Shown: positions 18,323-27,599, counted from the first letter of the stretch. The stretch is 64,000 bases of DNA from Paenibacillus sp. JJ-100 (GCF_948329825.1 NZ_CAOJCM010000003.1:558001-622000); one strand, 5' to 3'. Program-made: numbers and translations. The notes: a model not told the origin generated them from the sequence alone.

Positions 18323-18459
18323 GCCTGTAAAGGAAGTGGGAAAAGAACCTTTTATAATAGTAGGAATCTTTTTTTTACCAATAACTATTTTTGTAATTTG
18401 CTAGAGATTAAGATACAATAACGGTAAATACACAAAGATCTAGAGGGTGAAGTTAGCTA

Positions 18460-18801
18460 ATGAAACCGATTTATTCAAAAGCCCAGTTGGGCTACATGAA
18501 GGCAAAGACACAGTTCGAGAAGCAAGCAGTCATTCTGGAGAAAAAGTTGGAAGATACACGTAAAACACAGGAGATCTCTCAGGAAGTAATGGAGGGGCTT
18601 GTACAGACAACCGGCTTCCATGATGCGTATAATAATCTTGTTCTGGCTGAGAATGAATTGATTGAATGGTCTCATACGACAATGAAGCATGAGAAGACTT
18701 ACCGGGAGAATAGATTGGCGATTGATGATATGTATCTGAAATTGAATTCTGATCCGAATATGCGTGCACAGATTATCGAACTTGCGATGAAAATTCGCTA
18801 G
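18460..18801 (+). CDS. Small alpha-helical cytoplasmic protein, function unknown
   Basis: I do not recognise this 113-residue protein. It has no signal peptide or membrane segment, and is strongly charged and predicted helical over nearly its full length (KTQFEKQAVILEKKLEDTRK, AENELIEWSHTTMKHEKTY), which suggests a coiled coil or helical bundle. The start ATG 18460 follows GAGGGTGAAG. It has its own terminator and sits between an SLH gene and the S-layer gene. Reading frame, ribosome-binding site and terminator support a real gene; the context alone suggests no specific role. Confidence 0.65.
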   Translation: MKPIYSKAQLGYMKAKTQFEKQAVILEKKLEDTRKTQEISQEVMEGLVQTTGFHDAYNNLVLAENELIEWSHTTMKHEKTYRENRLAIDDMYLKLNSDPNMRAQIIELAMKIR

Positions 18802-18820
18802 GACAAGTATAAGCGCAATG

Positions 18821-18858
18821 AAAAGCATCCTCCTAAAAGGGGTGCTTTTTATTTTTAT
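18821..18858 (+). terminator. Rho-independent terminator after the 113-residue protein gene
   Basis: AAAAGCATCC (18821-18830) pairs with GGGTGCTTTT ending near 18850, with a T-rich tail. Confidence 0.8.
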
Positions 18859-19150
18859 TTTAGAAGATTTTGTCGCTTCATGTGCCTCGAGTGAGGGTAT
18901 TAATAAAAGTTGAAACACAATTCAAATCCAAACTTGATTCTTGAAAAATGCTGTTATATCAAGTCTTAGATATGCCTTTAATGGTATCAGAACCCGCAAT
19001 GTATCAACACAAAAATAAATTCAAAACTTTTTTTGCGTAATGCGCAACTTTTTGAAATCTACTGCGTTTAAGATGTAGAGTCAAAAACATTGGGGAACTT
19101 ACCAAGAATGACCTCGTGAAGAATCTTGTCTATTTATTAGAAAAAATTGC

Positions 19151-19179
19151 TTTACGACTTGAGAGACCCATTGTATAAT
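19151..19179 (+). promoter_or_regulatory. Candidate sigma-A promoter of the S-layer gene
   Basis: TTTACG (19151-19156) and a perfect TATAAT (19174-19179) have an ideal 17 bp spacer. The leader would be about 130 nt to the first in-frame ATG and 200 nt to the second. Confidence 0.5.
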
Positions 19180-19246
19180 ACGTAGGTAGGATTAGGAAAC
19201 TACTCTATTTACGTGTGATCCGATTTTTTCAGACGGTTACAAGTTT

Positions 19247-19263
19247 CTGTGATATGCTCACAG
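19247..19263. repeat. Inverted repeat in the S-layer leader
   Basis: CTGTGA (19247-19252) and TCACAG (19258-19263) around TATGC would form a hairpin in the 5' leader of the S-layer transcript. Confidence 0.4.
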
Positions 19264-19387
19264 ACATCATTTATATTAACTTGCTCAGAACTCTGGAAAG
19301 GGGGTGCAACAATATATGAGGAACACGAGCGACCCTATTAAAGAAAATTCAAATGTTATGAACACCCAAGGAGGAGAAAAAAAGGTT

Positions 19388-22306
19388 ATGAAGAAAATTT
19401 TATCCGTAGCATTGTCTACAGCAATGGCATTCTCAATGTTTGCTTCTGTAGCATTCGGTGACACTGCAGTTTCACCACAACAACAGTTTGATGCATTGAA
19501 AGCTAAAGGTATCTTCAACGGCTATCCAGATGGAACAGCTGGTCTGAACAAAGAGATGACTCGCGGCGAGTTCGCTAAAGTTATCACTAAATTGTTGGGT
19601 CTTAAAGAAATCACTGGTGTGTTTTCTTACAAAGACAAAAACTACAATGCTAAAAACTGGGCTGCTCCTTACATCGAAGCAGTAACTGCTGCGGGCATTA
19701 TGGAAGGTAAAAACGTTGAAAAGAAAATTTTCGACTTCAACGGTAAAGTTACAGTAGCTGAAATGGCTACAATCCTGACTCGTGCACTTGAACTGGAAAT
19801 CCCTGCTGAAACTAACAACAGTGCTCCAGCATGGGCTAAAGGTTATGTGCAAGCAGCAATCAACGCTGGTTTGGTTGACGCTAACACTAACTTCACAGCT
19901 AACGCTTCCCGTGAATTGCTTGTAGGCGCTGCTTACGCAATTGACCAAGAGCAAAGCTTGAAAGTTTCTTCTTACGAAGTAACTGAAGCTGGTAAAGTTG
20001 TTACTTTCAAAATGAGCGATGGCGAGTCCGTTAAAGTGACTTTGGATAAAGCTCTGGAAGCTAACAAAGAAACTGAAGTTAAATTCACTTACAAAGAGAA
20101 AAACTTCACTGAAAAAGTTACTTATAAAACAACTGTAGCTCAAGCTGTAGCTTCTGTATCTGCTACAAACTTGAAAGAAATCACAGTTAAGTTTGATGGT
20201 ACTGTAGATCCTAACTCTGCTGAAAGCACTAATAACTATGTTGTTAGCGGATTGACTTTCAAAAGCGCTACATTGTCCGATGACAAAACTACTGTAACTT
20301 TGTTGGTAGCTGAAGGTAACACTTCTTTGACTAACCAAAGATCTACTACTCTTCAAATCAACAATGTTAAAAACGCTGATGCAACAAAAACTTTCACACA
20401 AAAAGTAGAGTTTACTCCACTTGATGTTGCAGTTCCAGAAGTAAAAGAAGTTCAAGCTTTGGGAACAAAAGCTTTCAAAGTAGTTTTCAGTGAGCCAGTT
20501 AAACCTGAAACTGTTAACGCTACTTCTTTCCGTGTGGATAACAACGTAATTGCAGCTTCTGTAAAATACGCTTATCCTAACGTTGCAATCGTAACTACTG
20601 ATCTGACTGCTGGTGAGCACACATTGCGTGTGAGCGGCGTACAAGATTACTCCGGTCTGGCAATCGTTCCAGTGGAAAGCAAATTTACAGCAACTGAAGA
20701 TACAGCTGCTCCTAAAGTAGTTGGCGTTAAATCCAACGACTTGAAAGAAATCACTGTAGAATTTGATGAGACTGTGAAAAGTGTAGCAAGTGCATATGCT
20801 AACACTTCAGGCAACACTGCACAATCCATTGAAATCAATGACACTAAAGTTACTTTGAAATTCAACAATCCGTTGAATGTATCTGAGAACACAGTTTACT
20901 TGACTGCAGTATCTGACTACAGCAATAACTCTGCTAACGTTGATACAAAAGTAACTCCAACATTGGATACAGTTCGTCCTACAGTTGTTGATACTAAGTT
21001 CAAAATGGAAAACGGTAACTACATTGCTGAAATTCAATTCAGCAAATCTTTGAAAGTGTCTTCTGCACAAGACGCTGAGAACTATGTTCTTAAAGATGCA
21101 GAAGGTAAAGTGGTAACTGAGTCTGGACTGACTTCTAAAGGTCACCCAGTAATTACACCAGTTTATACTGAAAACACTAAAACTGTTAAAGTTAACCTGG
21201 GAAGTAGCTTGAAATCTGATGCTACTTATACATTGACAGTATCCGGTGTTGTTGATACTGCAACTATCGGTAATGTATTGTTGCCTTACACTGCGACATT
21301 GAACGCTAACACTGCTCAAAACGGTAGTGTGACACGTGTATGGTCCGATGTGACTAACGGTGTTCGTTACGTTTACGTTCAATTCAACAAAACTTTGGCT
21401 ACTTCCGGTGACGGTAATGCTCTGGATGCAGCTAAATATATGATTACAAATGTTGATAACAATGGTGCTCCAACTGGAACTCCATATCAAATTGCTAAAG
21501 AAAACAATGACATCACATTGATTTCTACAAACACTGTTAGAATCGCTGTTACAAATGACGTTGCGATCACTGACTGGACTAAAGCTAAAGTTTCTGCAAG
21601 CTACATCAAAGATTCCGAAGGTAAATACTTCAATACTGGTAATTACACTGTAGGATCTAACGTTGGTTCTTCCGAAGTAATTGCGACAACTGACGATGTA
21701 TATGCTACAAGCCGTAACGAAGTAAAAGTTAAATTCAACACTGCGTTGTCTAACGTTAACTTGGGAGACTTCAAACTGAACGGAACTATTAGCCCAACAA
21801 GCTACACATTGGCTGATTCTAACAAAACTCTTGTTCTGAAGTTCGCTGACAACACAATCGCTAATGATGTTAACGGTTATACTTTGACTGCTACTAACCC
21901 TAGCACTCAAGATAGCTTCGGTAACAAATTGAGAGCATTTACTGCAACTGTAAAAGACGGTATTGCTCCAACAGTAACTTTGAAAGATATCGTTAGAACT
22001 GGTAACACTGTTACATTTACAGTATATGCTTCTGAAAATCTTGAACTAGATAACAACTACGGTCCTGCTTACATCCAAGGATTGTTCAGTGTTGATGCAG
22101 GTAGCGGCGTAACTGCAACAATTGCTGGTGCTACTCTCGACCAAGATAAGAGAACTATCACTGTTACTGCAACTGTAGCTGGTAACACAGCTGGTAAAGT
22201 AGCTACTGTTAAATTCGACGGTGCTAAAAACAAAGCAGCAAAAGCTATTAACGATGAAAACGGCAACGCACTGGGTGAGTTCTCATTCGGTAAAGAGCTG
22301 CAATAA
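19388..22306 (+). CDS. Probable major S-layer protein with N-terminal SLH domains
   Basis: This exported protein has 972 residues from ATG 19388, with signal peptide MKKILSVALSTAMAFSMFAS ending near AFG|DTA (residue 24). Three SLH domains follow at about 25-85, 85-142 and 143-192, with TRAE-type motifs MTRGEF, VTVAEM and ASRELL; the third is degenerate. The remaining 770 residues are a series of beta-sandwich segments with recurring phrases (LKEITVKFDGTV, LKEITVEFDETV). Codon use is strongly restricted (AAA, GCT, ACT, GTT, AAC), unlike neighbouring genes and typical of very highly expressed S-layer genes. Two in-frame ATGs each have a strong ribosome-binding site: GAAAGGGGGTG before 19316, which would add 24 residues, and AAGGAGGAG before 19388. 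I chose the second because it opens directly on a canonical signal peptide. Confidence 0.85.
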   Translation: MKKILSVALSTAMAFSMFASVAFGDTAVSPQQQFDALKAKGIFNGYPDGTAGLNKEMTRGEFAKVITKLLGLKEITGVFSYKDKNYNAKNWAAPYIEAVTAAGIMEGKNVEKKIFDFNGKVTVAEMATILTRALELEIPAETNNSAPAWAKGYVQAAINAGLVDANTNFTANASRELLVGAAYAIDQEQSLKVSSYEVTEAGKVVTFKMSDGESVKVTLDKALEANKETEVKFTYKEKNFTEKVTYKTTVAQAVASVSATNLKEITVKFDGTVDPNSAESTNNYVVSGLTFKSATLSDDKTTVTLLVAEGNTSLTNQRSTTLQINNVKNADATKTFTQKVEFTPLDVAVPEVKEVQALGTKAFKVVFSEPVKPETVNATSFRVDNNVIAASVKYAYPNVAIVTTDLTAGEHTLRVSGVQDYSGLAIVPVESKFTATEDTAAPKVVGVKSNDLKEITVEFDETVKSVASAYANTSGNTAQSIEINDTKVTLKFNNPLNVSENTVYLTAVSDYSNNSANVDTKVTPTLDTVRPTVVDTKFKMENGNYIAEIQFSKSLKVSSAQDAENYVLKDAEGKVVTESGLTSKGHPVITPVYTENTKTVKVNLGSSLKSDATYTLTVSGVVDTATIGNVLLPYTATLNANTAQNGSVTRVWSDVTNGVRYVYVQFNKTLATSGDGNALDAAKYMITNVDNNGAPTGTPYQIAKENNDITLISTNTVRIAVTNDVAITDWTKAKVSASYIKDSEGKYFNTGNYTVGSNVGSSEVIATTDDVYATSRNEVKVKFNTALSNVNLGDFKLNGTISPTSYTLADSNKTLVLKFADNTIANDVNGYTLTATNPSTQDSFGNKLRAFTATVKDGIAPTVTLKDIVRTGNTVTFTVYASENLELDNNYGPAYIQGLFSVDAGSGVTATIAGATLDQDKRTITVTATVAGNTAGKVATVKFDGAKNKAAKAINDENGNALGEFSFGKELQ

Positions 22307-22316
22307 GCATTTTTCC

Positions 22317-22357
22317 AAAACAGCCTTGCATCTTTTTGATGCAGGGCTGTTTTTTTA
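22317..22357 (+). terminator. Rho-independent terminator after the S-layer gene
   Basis: AAACAGCC-T-TGCATC and GATGCA-G-GGCTGTT form a long stem (22318-22352) around TTTTT, followed by a T-run. Confidence 0.92.
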
Positions 22358-22471
22358 TGTATGGGTGGTTTCTTCTTACAAAGCTTCGAAAAGTAACCTC
22401 TTTGAAACTTTCTGGATATATTACTCGTCTATAATATATATATCATGGAAATCTATGTATGGAGGTCTCGA

Positions 22472-25036
22472 GTGAAGAATAAATGGACGAGATTCATTAT
22501 AGTTGGTACTTTGTTGGGAATGACACAAGTGGTTTGGGGGAATCATCTAGACACTGCTCAAGCTGCAACTTCAAAACCCTCATCACAAATTAAGACAACA
22601 CTGAAAACCTTATCTAACTTACCTGTTGTAAAATTAACAAGCAAAAGCAGTGTGAAATTAACAGATGTGAATCTGTTAAAACAGGATGAAGGCAAGTTGC
22701 TGACCTATACCTTAACATATACTAACAATGATCAGAGAAGTTTGCAGTTGGTTGATTATTGGACGAAGGTACGCAGTAAGGGCGGAACAGTGTATACATC
22801 CAAGTTATTGGCGCAGGATGCGGAGAAAAAAAGTGTTGCTGGGGGCTCCTCACTTTCAGTTACCTATGTTACAACCGTAGGGAAAAATGTGGAGTTAAGT
22901 AGTCTTAATTTTGAAATTGTGAAGTGGGATTTTAGTAAAGCTAATTATGAGAGTATTTTAGGGAAAATTAACATTCCGGCTTCATATAATGTAGCTACCC
23001 CTGTAAATAAGCCTAAAAAGGTTCGTATTAATGGTGTTCCTGTTAACGTGAAAGTTCAAAGTCTTCAGACATTCTCTGCTTCTGACAAGTCAGATTATGC
23101 GAGCATCAAGATTAATTTGCATAACGTTGGCTACAAAGGTTTGGAGAATGCCGGAGTGAAGTGGGTACTTGTTACAAAGGGCGGAAGCAGTTATCCTCTG
23201 AATATAAATGCCAACGATTCAACATACAGCTTACAACCTCAGGAATCTAAAAGCATTAATTATATAACAACGGTACCTAAGAAGGTGAAGTTGGATGGGG
23301 CTGAACTTATTATGGTCCAGGAAAATGAGACAGAGAAATCCGTTATTCCTTTGGCGACCATGCAGTTACCGAAATCATCTTCGATGAAGAACACGGAGAT
23401 CAAGGCAGGAAAAGTTCATACCATTACACTTGATGACAACAAGGGTAAAATGGCAACAAACGTAGAAGAAGTTAGTGTAAGTCAAACCCATGGTGTTAAT
23501 TATTATTCTGTTAACTTTAAGATCAAGAATGTTGGTTCACGAGAGGTAACGGTGCCGAAGTACGAATTTTCGGTACAAAACAACAAAGGTAAAGATTTTC
23601 CGCTTGTCACGAAAGCTCTGGATACTCTCAAACTCAAGCCCGATGAGGAGCGTTTGATTCGTTTGACGTTTAGTCTTCCATATGATGAAGCCGAAGGAAC
23701 CATGAAATTGGTAATGAATACACCAAAAGTGGAAGGCGCCGAAGATAAAGAGATTAAATTCTCATATCCGGCGGGAACCTATATTTTGCCTAAAGCTAGT
23801 TCGATGCAACAGTCTGTAGGTGCGGAAAGTACGCTTCAACTTCAGAATGGAAAATTAAGTGTCACTTGGGAAACCATTCAGCGCTTGCCTTGGGATAATG
23901 CGGATGTATTATCTGCAAGAGTAACTTTGCGTAACATCTCGACGAATACGATTAAACTTCCGGAGCTCAAGGGGATGTTATCTGTAGATTCCGCTGATAT
24001 TCCAGATACGCAGCTTCTTATGAGCGAAAGCTCGGCGTTGCTTGGACCAGGTATGTCTGTTGATCTACATTTGTTAACCACTCTACCAACTAGCCTGGAT
24101 GTAGCTCAATTACAGGTGGCTCTAAATGAAGTCGTGGGAGAAAGTTCCTCTGAGTTAATCCGACTTACTCATATTGGACAATTACCGGCTATCCCTCGAG
24201 TTAAGCTAGGGGATAACTATGCGATTAATAATTCTGGCCGCAAATCTGAGGTGAAAGTAAAACGTACCCTCGTGTATCCTGGAACTTCATCGGATATTGT
24301 ATATACAGAGCTTGAAGTTAAAAACGCAGAAGATCGTCAAATTGATCTAGCAAAATTGACCGGATATTACGAAACCAAAACAGGCGAGTATTACAAGACA
24401 ACGGTCAAGCAAATTGACTATCCGGCTGGACCTGGTAACTCTGCCCTCGTTACGATGTGGTCCAAGATTCCTAGAAGCATTGTGGTATCTGACATGTCAT
24501 TACTCGTAGGGCAAACGGTTGGAGGTCAGAGTACGGAGAAAGAAACAACAACGTCGGGTAAAGGCTATGTTGATGCCGTATCATTTGAGTTGAAGCCTGA
24601 TCAGGAATCTCCACTGGATAAGATCAAGAATTTTAATATATATCCTTACACAGTTGAAACGAAAGACTTCAAAGCTGTGCTAAGTGGCGGTTCTACAGTA
24701 AATGTATCCTGGAAATATGATGTATCAAGAAATAATGACTTGAATCTACCAGAAAATGAGCACAAGTTGATTTTGCAGATCATTGAGCCAACAGGTAAAG
24801 TATTCAATAAAGAGATTGTGTTAGATAAAGATTTAAAAGAAGGAAACAACCAAACCCTCAGTTGGACTTTAGATGATATCGTGTTTAACGATAGACGCAG
24901 TGGAGCATATACAGTTGCTTTATATGACGAATTCCAAGGACAAAGAATCAAAATTGCAACACAAGCTATGGGATTTGTACCCGCTGTAGGAAATCTACCA
25001 GAAAGTGTTCCGAATCCCCCTGAAGAATCGTTGTAG
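22472..25036 (+). CDS. Secreted protein with five tandem ~132-residue beta repeats, function unknown
   Basis: I do not recognise a named family for this 854-residue protein. The start is GTG 22472, five bases after GGAGGT (22461-22466); an upstream ATG 22445 would spoil the signal peptide (MKNKWTRFIIVGTLLGMTQV, cleavage near AQAA|TSK). The repeats can be followed by a recurring strand motif: TYVTTVGKNV at 131, NYITTVPKKV at 263, RLTFSLPYDE at 397, HLLTTLPTSL at 533 and TMWSKIPRSI at 661, giving a period of about 132 residues. Each is preceded by a region resembling LTYTNNDQRSLQL. A different Ig-like domain covers about 705-854. It has no SLH, LPXTG or membrane anchor. Lying right after the S-layer gene, it may be a secreted or S-layer-associated protein. 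Confidence 0.75.
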   Translation: MKNKWTRFIIVGTLLGMTQVVWGNHLDTAQAATSKPSSQIKTTLKTLSNLPVVKLTSKSSVKLTDVNLLKQDEGKLLTYTLTYTNNDQRSLQLVDYWTKVRSKGGTVYTSKLLAQDAEKKSVAGGSSLSVTYVTTVGKNVELSSLNFEIVKWDFSKANYESILGKINIPASYNVATPVNKPKKVRINGVPVNVKVQSLQTFSASDKSDYASIKINLHNVGYKGLENAGVKWVLVTKGGSSYPLNINANDSTYSLQPQESKSINYITTVPKKVKLDGAELIMVQENETEKSVIPLATMQLPKSSSMKNTEIKAGKVHTITLDDNKGKMATNVEEVSVSQTHGVNYYSVNFKIKNVGSREVTVPKYEFSVQNNKGKDFPLVTKALDTLKLKPDEERLIRLTFSLPYDEAEGTMKLVMNTPKVEGAEDKEIKFSYPAGTYILPKASSMQQSVGAESTLQLQNGKLSVTWETIQRLPWDNADVLSARVTLRNISTNTIKLPELKGMLSVDSADIPDTQLLMSESSALLGPGMSVDLHLLTTLPTSLDVAQLQVALNEVVGESSSELIRLTHIGQLPAIPRVKLGDNYAINNSGRKSEVKVKRTLVYPGTSSDIVYTELEVKNAEDRQIDLAKLTGYYETKTGEYYKTTVKQIDYPAGPGNSALVTMWSKIPRSIVVSDMSLLVGQTVGGQSTEKETTTSGKGYVDAVSFELKPDQESPLDKIKNFNIYPYTVETKDFKAVLSGGSTVNVSWKYDVSRNNDLNLPENEHKLILQIIEPTGKVFNKEIVLDKDLKEGNNQTLSWTLDDIVFNDRRSGAYTVALYDEFQGQRIKIATQAMGFVPAVGNLPESVPNPPEESL

Positions 25037-25117
25037 AATCTATCTATTAAAGTTATCATAAGAAGTAGGTAACTAAGGATTAGGTACTTCTAAGAGTTAA
25101 GGGGGAATAGAACACAA

Positions 25118-25714
25118 ATGAAACCGTATAAGAAAGTATCTCTGGCCGCGCTGACAATCGGTGTTGGTGTATGGATAGGGTCAGTATACAATGATACAGC
25201 AATTGGTGCAGGAACCATCCAACCTGGAACAGCAGATGATCCAGTCGTGACGAAGAGTTATGTGGATCAGCAAATTCAGCAGGCTTTGGGCGGCAAGCTT
25301 CCATCAGGAAACAGTAATACCGGCAATGGTACAAACAGTTCCTCTGTGAATACAACAAGTCCTTCAACAGGCAATGGATCAACAGCAACGGGCAATGCCG
25401 GGGCAAACACAGAACTGCCACCGCTGGCAACGGGTGCTACTAATAATGTGGAGATTGTCACCGTTAAGCCCGGGCAGCAGCTGCTCGGTAAATCTGGCGC
25501 AGAGTTCATTGTACGTAGCGGCAAAGCCGTGATCGTCAGTGAGGGTAAGAATGGTGTAGCCGATCTGACGGACGGGGTTGACCTTACGAATGGACAGGCA
25601 GCGCCGAGCAATCATTTGCTCTCTTTTCCAAGAGATGGACGGGGCATTACGGTTCTGGATGGTAACAAATACAGTCTCACCGTGATGGTGCGTGGTGGAT
25701 ATACGTTGAAATAG
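25118..25714 (+). CDS. Small exported protein with Gly/Ser/Thr/Asn-rich linker, function unknown
   Basis: This 198-residue protein has an N-terminal signal or anchor segment (MKPYKKVSLAALTIGVGVWIG). A short helix with VVTKSYVDQQIQQAL follows, then a low-complexity linker of Gly, Ser, Thr and Asn (about residues 68-108). The folded C-terminal domain contains VKPGQQLLGKSGAEFIVRSG, NGVADLTDGVDLTNG and ends MVRGGYTLK. That C-terminal pattern recurs in uncharacterised Firmicute proteins as far as I recall, but I know no function for it. ATG 25118 follows AAGGGGGAA. The gene is 81 bp after the five-repeat protein with no T-tailed terminator between, so the two may be co-transcribed. A cell-surface role is inference. 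Confidence 0.6.
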   Translation: MKPYKKVSLAALTIGVGVWIGSVYNDTAIGAGTIQPGTADDPVVTKSYVDQQIQQALGGKLPSGNSNTGNGTNSSSVNTTSPSTGNGSTATGNAGANTELPPLATGATNNVEIVTVKPGQQLLGKSGAEFIVRSGKAVIVSEGKNGVADLTDGVDLTNGQAAPSNHLLSFPRDGRGITVLDGNKYSLTVMVRGGYTLK

Positions 25715-25860
25715 GTTGTGCAATGGAATGAGTAATTATTCATTTATTATCTTTTTGATGTTCAGATTAACCAGTTTTAACAAACATTAATACGGCTAGC
25801 CGGATATGTTCCTGCTCACTCTATACATGTGGACAACCAATAAACGGAGGTGCAGGAACG

Positions 25861-26136
25861 ATGGCTAGAAATAATCGAAAAGTCGTACCGGAAAGTCGTC
25901 AAATGCTGGATCAGATGAAGTATGAAATTGCTGCCGAATTTGGTCTGAATGTAGGTTACGGTAGCCGTGGAGGTCTGACAGGTGCAGATACCGAATTCGG
26001 ATCTGAACTTGGCGAGATAAGTGATCACTCTTATGGACAGTATAAAGGGTGGGGACATCTCACTTCCCGGGAAAATGGATCGGTGGGTGGAGAGATTACC
26101 AGACGTCTCATTCGCCAGGCAGAAAACCAATTGTAG
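25861..26136 (+). CDS. Alpha/beta-type small acid-soluble spore protein
   Basis: This spore-core DNA-binding protein saturates the chromosome, forces an A-like conformation and protects it from UV; it is degraded by the GPR protease at germination. Signatures are LDQMKYEIAAEFG (residues 16-28), including the GPR cleavage context EIA-x-EFG, and TSRENGSVGGEITRRLI (68-84). At 91 residues it is longer than the usual 60-75. About 39 residues, Gly/Tyr-rich, separate the two conserved blocks, where roughly nine are usual. ATG 25861 follows GGAGGTGC. Sigma-G control is expected from the family, but I could not find a convincing sigma-G promoter. Confidence 0.88.
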   Translation: MARNNRKVVPESRQMLDQMKYEIAAEFGLNVGYGSRGGLTGADTEFGSELGEISDHSYGQYKGWGHLTSRENGSVGGEITRRLIRQAENQL

Positions 26137-26161
26137 CACTCATACGTTAGATGCTCTTGAA

Positions 26162-26190
26162 TTGACACCACTTGACAAATACGATAAGAT
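26162..26190 (+). promoter_or_regulatory. Possible sigma-A promoter just before a terminator
   Basis: A perfect TTGACA (26162-26167), a 17 bp spacer and TAAGAT (26185-26190); a second TTGACA starts at 26172. The terminator hairpin begins 16 bp after the -10, so any transcript would be extremely short. Confidence 0.3.
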
Positions 26191-26205
26191 GGCACTTGAG
26201 GTATG

Positions 26206-26239
26206 CAACCTTTTCCACTAGGGAAAGGTTGATTTTTTG
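26206..26239 (+). terminator. Rho-independent terminator after the spore protein gene
   Basis: CAACCTTTTCC (26206-26216) pairs with GGAAAGGTTG (26222-26231), followed by ATTTTTTG. Confidence 0.88.
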
Positions 26240-26396
26240 TTGAGGCAATTACCTGAAAAATCCTTGTCTTTCGTCGTTAATGCGGAGCAGTATCCTTCAT
26301 TTTACTGTAAAGCTTCTTCGAGGGTAAAGTGAACGAATCGCCGTTATGTTTTGTTCGGGCAATCGCCATACTATAGTTATGGGAGGTTGAAACTTC

Positions 26397-27599
26397 ATGT
26401 CTGTTAAAGGCCGACATCTTTTTACATCGGAGTCTGTAACTGAAGGACATCCGGATAAAATCTGCGATCAGATCTCGGACGCTGTATTGGATGCTTTTCT
26501 TGCGAACGATCCAAACGCCCGCGTAGCGTGCGAAGTTTCGGTAGCAACAGGTCTTGTACTTGTTATTGGTGAGATCAGCTCCGCGTCTGAATATGTGGAC
26601 ATTCCTGCTATCGTTCGAAATACGGTGAAGGAAATCGGGTACACACGTGCCAAATACGGTTTCGATTATAATACATGTGCGGTTCTGACATCGCTCAACG
26701 AGCAGTCCGCTGATATTGCACAAGGTGTGAACGCTGCACTTGAGCATCGTGATCCAGAGCAAATGGCACGTGAAACAGAGAACATTGGTGCAGGTGACCA
26801 AGGTCTGATGTTTGGTTTTGCTACGAATGAAACACCAGAATTTATGCCATTGCCAATCGCTTTGTCTCATCGTATCGCTCGCCGTTTGGCTGAGGTGCGT
26901 AAGAATGGTACACTTGATTACCTGCGTCCAGATGGGAAAACACAAGTGACCATCGAATACGACGGTGACAAGGCAGTTCGTGTCGATACAATCGTGGTGT
27001 CTACACAGCATGCCGAAGAGACGACATTGGAACAGATTCAAAAAGACATCAAAGAGCATGTTATCCTGCCTGTCGTTCCATCTGAGCTGCTGGATGAACA
27101 GACCAAATATTTCATCAACCCGACCGGCCGTTTTGTTATTGGCGGACCTCAAGGGGATGCAGGGCTCACAGGACGCAAAATCATCGTAGATACATATGGT
27201 GGTTATGCTCGTCACGGTGGCGGTGCGTTCTCAGGTAAAGATCCGACAAAAGTAGACCGCTCTGCAGCTTACGCGGCTCGTTATGTAGCGAAGAACCTGA
27301 TTGCTGCGGGTCTGGCTGACAAAGTGGAAATCCAGTTGGCCTACGCAATTGGTGTAGCGAATCCGGTATCTATTAATGTGGATACATACGGAACAGGCAA
27401 AGTCAGCGAAGAGAAGTTGGTGGAGCTTGTGCGTAATAACTTCGATCTTCGTCCGGCTGGCATTATTCGTATGCTGGATCTGCGCCGACCGATTTATAAA
27501 CAAACGGCTGCTTACGGTCATTTTGGTCGTACAGACCTTGATGTTCCTTGGGAACAAGTGGACAAAGCAGAATTGCTGAAATCACAGGCAGGTCTATAA
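26397..27599 (+). CDS. metK: S-adenosylmethionine synthetase
   Basis: MetK makes S-adenosylmethionine from ATP and methionine; its product feeds all methyltransferases, including the C-methyltransferase at 58.7 kb. The 400 residues are full length. Motifs seen are [20 protein letters not shown] at the N-terminus (ATP and metal binding), [15 protein letters not shown] (family signature 1), and [20 protein letters not shown] (signature 2 with the P-loop-like stretch). ATG 26397 follows GGGAGG (26381-26386). I looked for an S-box (SAM-I) riboswitch in the 160 bp after the previous terminator and found none of its conserved core, so control must be by other means. A strong terminator follows. Confidence 0.97.
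   Translation: MSVKGRHLFTSESVTEGHPDKICDQISDAVLDAFLANDPNARVACEVSVATGLVLVIGEISSASEYVDIPAIVRNTVKEIGYTRAKYGFDYNTCAVLTSLNEQSADIAQGVNAALEHRDPEQMARETENIGAGDQGLMFGFATNETPEFMPLPIALSHRIARRLAEVRKNGTLDYLRPDGKTQVTIEYDGDKAVRVDTIVVSTQHAEETTLEQIQKDIKEHVILPVVPSELLDEQTKYFINPTGRFVIGGPQGDAGLTGRKIIVDTYGGYARHGGGAFSGKDPTKVDRSAAYAARYVAKNLIAAGLADKVEIQLAYAIGVANPVSINVDTYGTGKVSEEKLVELVRNNFDLRPAGIIRMLDLRRPIYKQTAAYGHFGRTDLDVPWEQVDKAELLKSQAGL

Larger units (their letters stand above)
18859..19315 (+). other. Long upstream region of the S-layer gene
   Basis: About 450 bp lie between the previous terminator and the first S-layer start. It holds an AT-rich stretch, a small hairpin TTGCG-TAATG-CGCAA (19033-19047), one good promoter candidate (19151-19179) and a perfect 6 bp inverted repeat CTGTGA/TCACAG (19247-19263) that would lie in the mRNA leader. 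Long structured leaders are common for S-layer genes and can stabilise the message. No ORF is credible here. Confidence 0.5.

Noticed and set aside
19248-19262. CRP-like TGTGA/TCACA site in the S-layer leader
   Set aside because: The spacing is 5 and not 6, and this lineage does not use CRP with that operator; it reads better as an mRNA hairpin.
19472-21910. Long antisense open frames (390 and 367 codons) across the S-layer gene
   Set aside because: They arise from the restricted codon use of the sense gene, which avoids the triplets that would read as stops on the other strand. Their translations are Ser/Phe/Cys/Val-rich with no motif and no ribosome-binding site.
22402-22435. Promoter TTGAAA / TATAAT before the five-repeat protein
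   Set aside because: The spacer is 22 bp, too long for sigma-A; no better -35 lies at the right distance.
26240-26396. S-box (SAM-I) riboswitch before metK
   Set aside because: The conserved core and anti-terminator elements are absent, and the stretch between the preceding terminator and the start codon does not fold as one.
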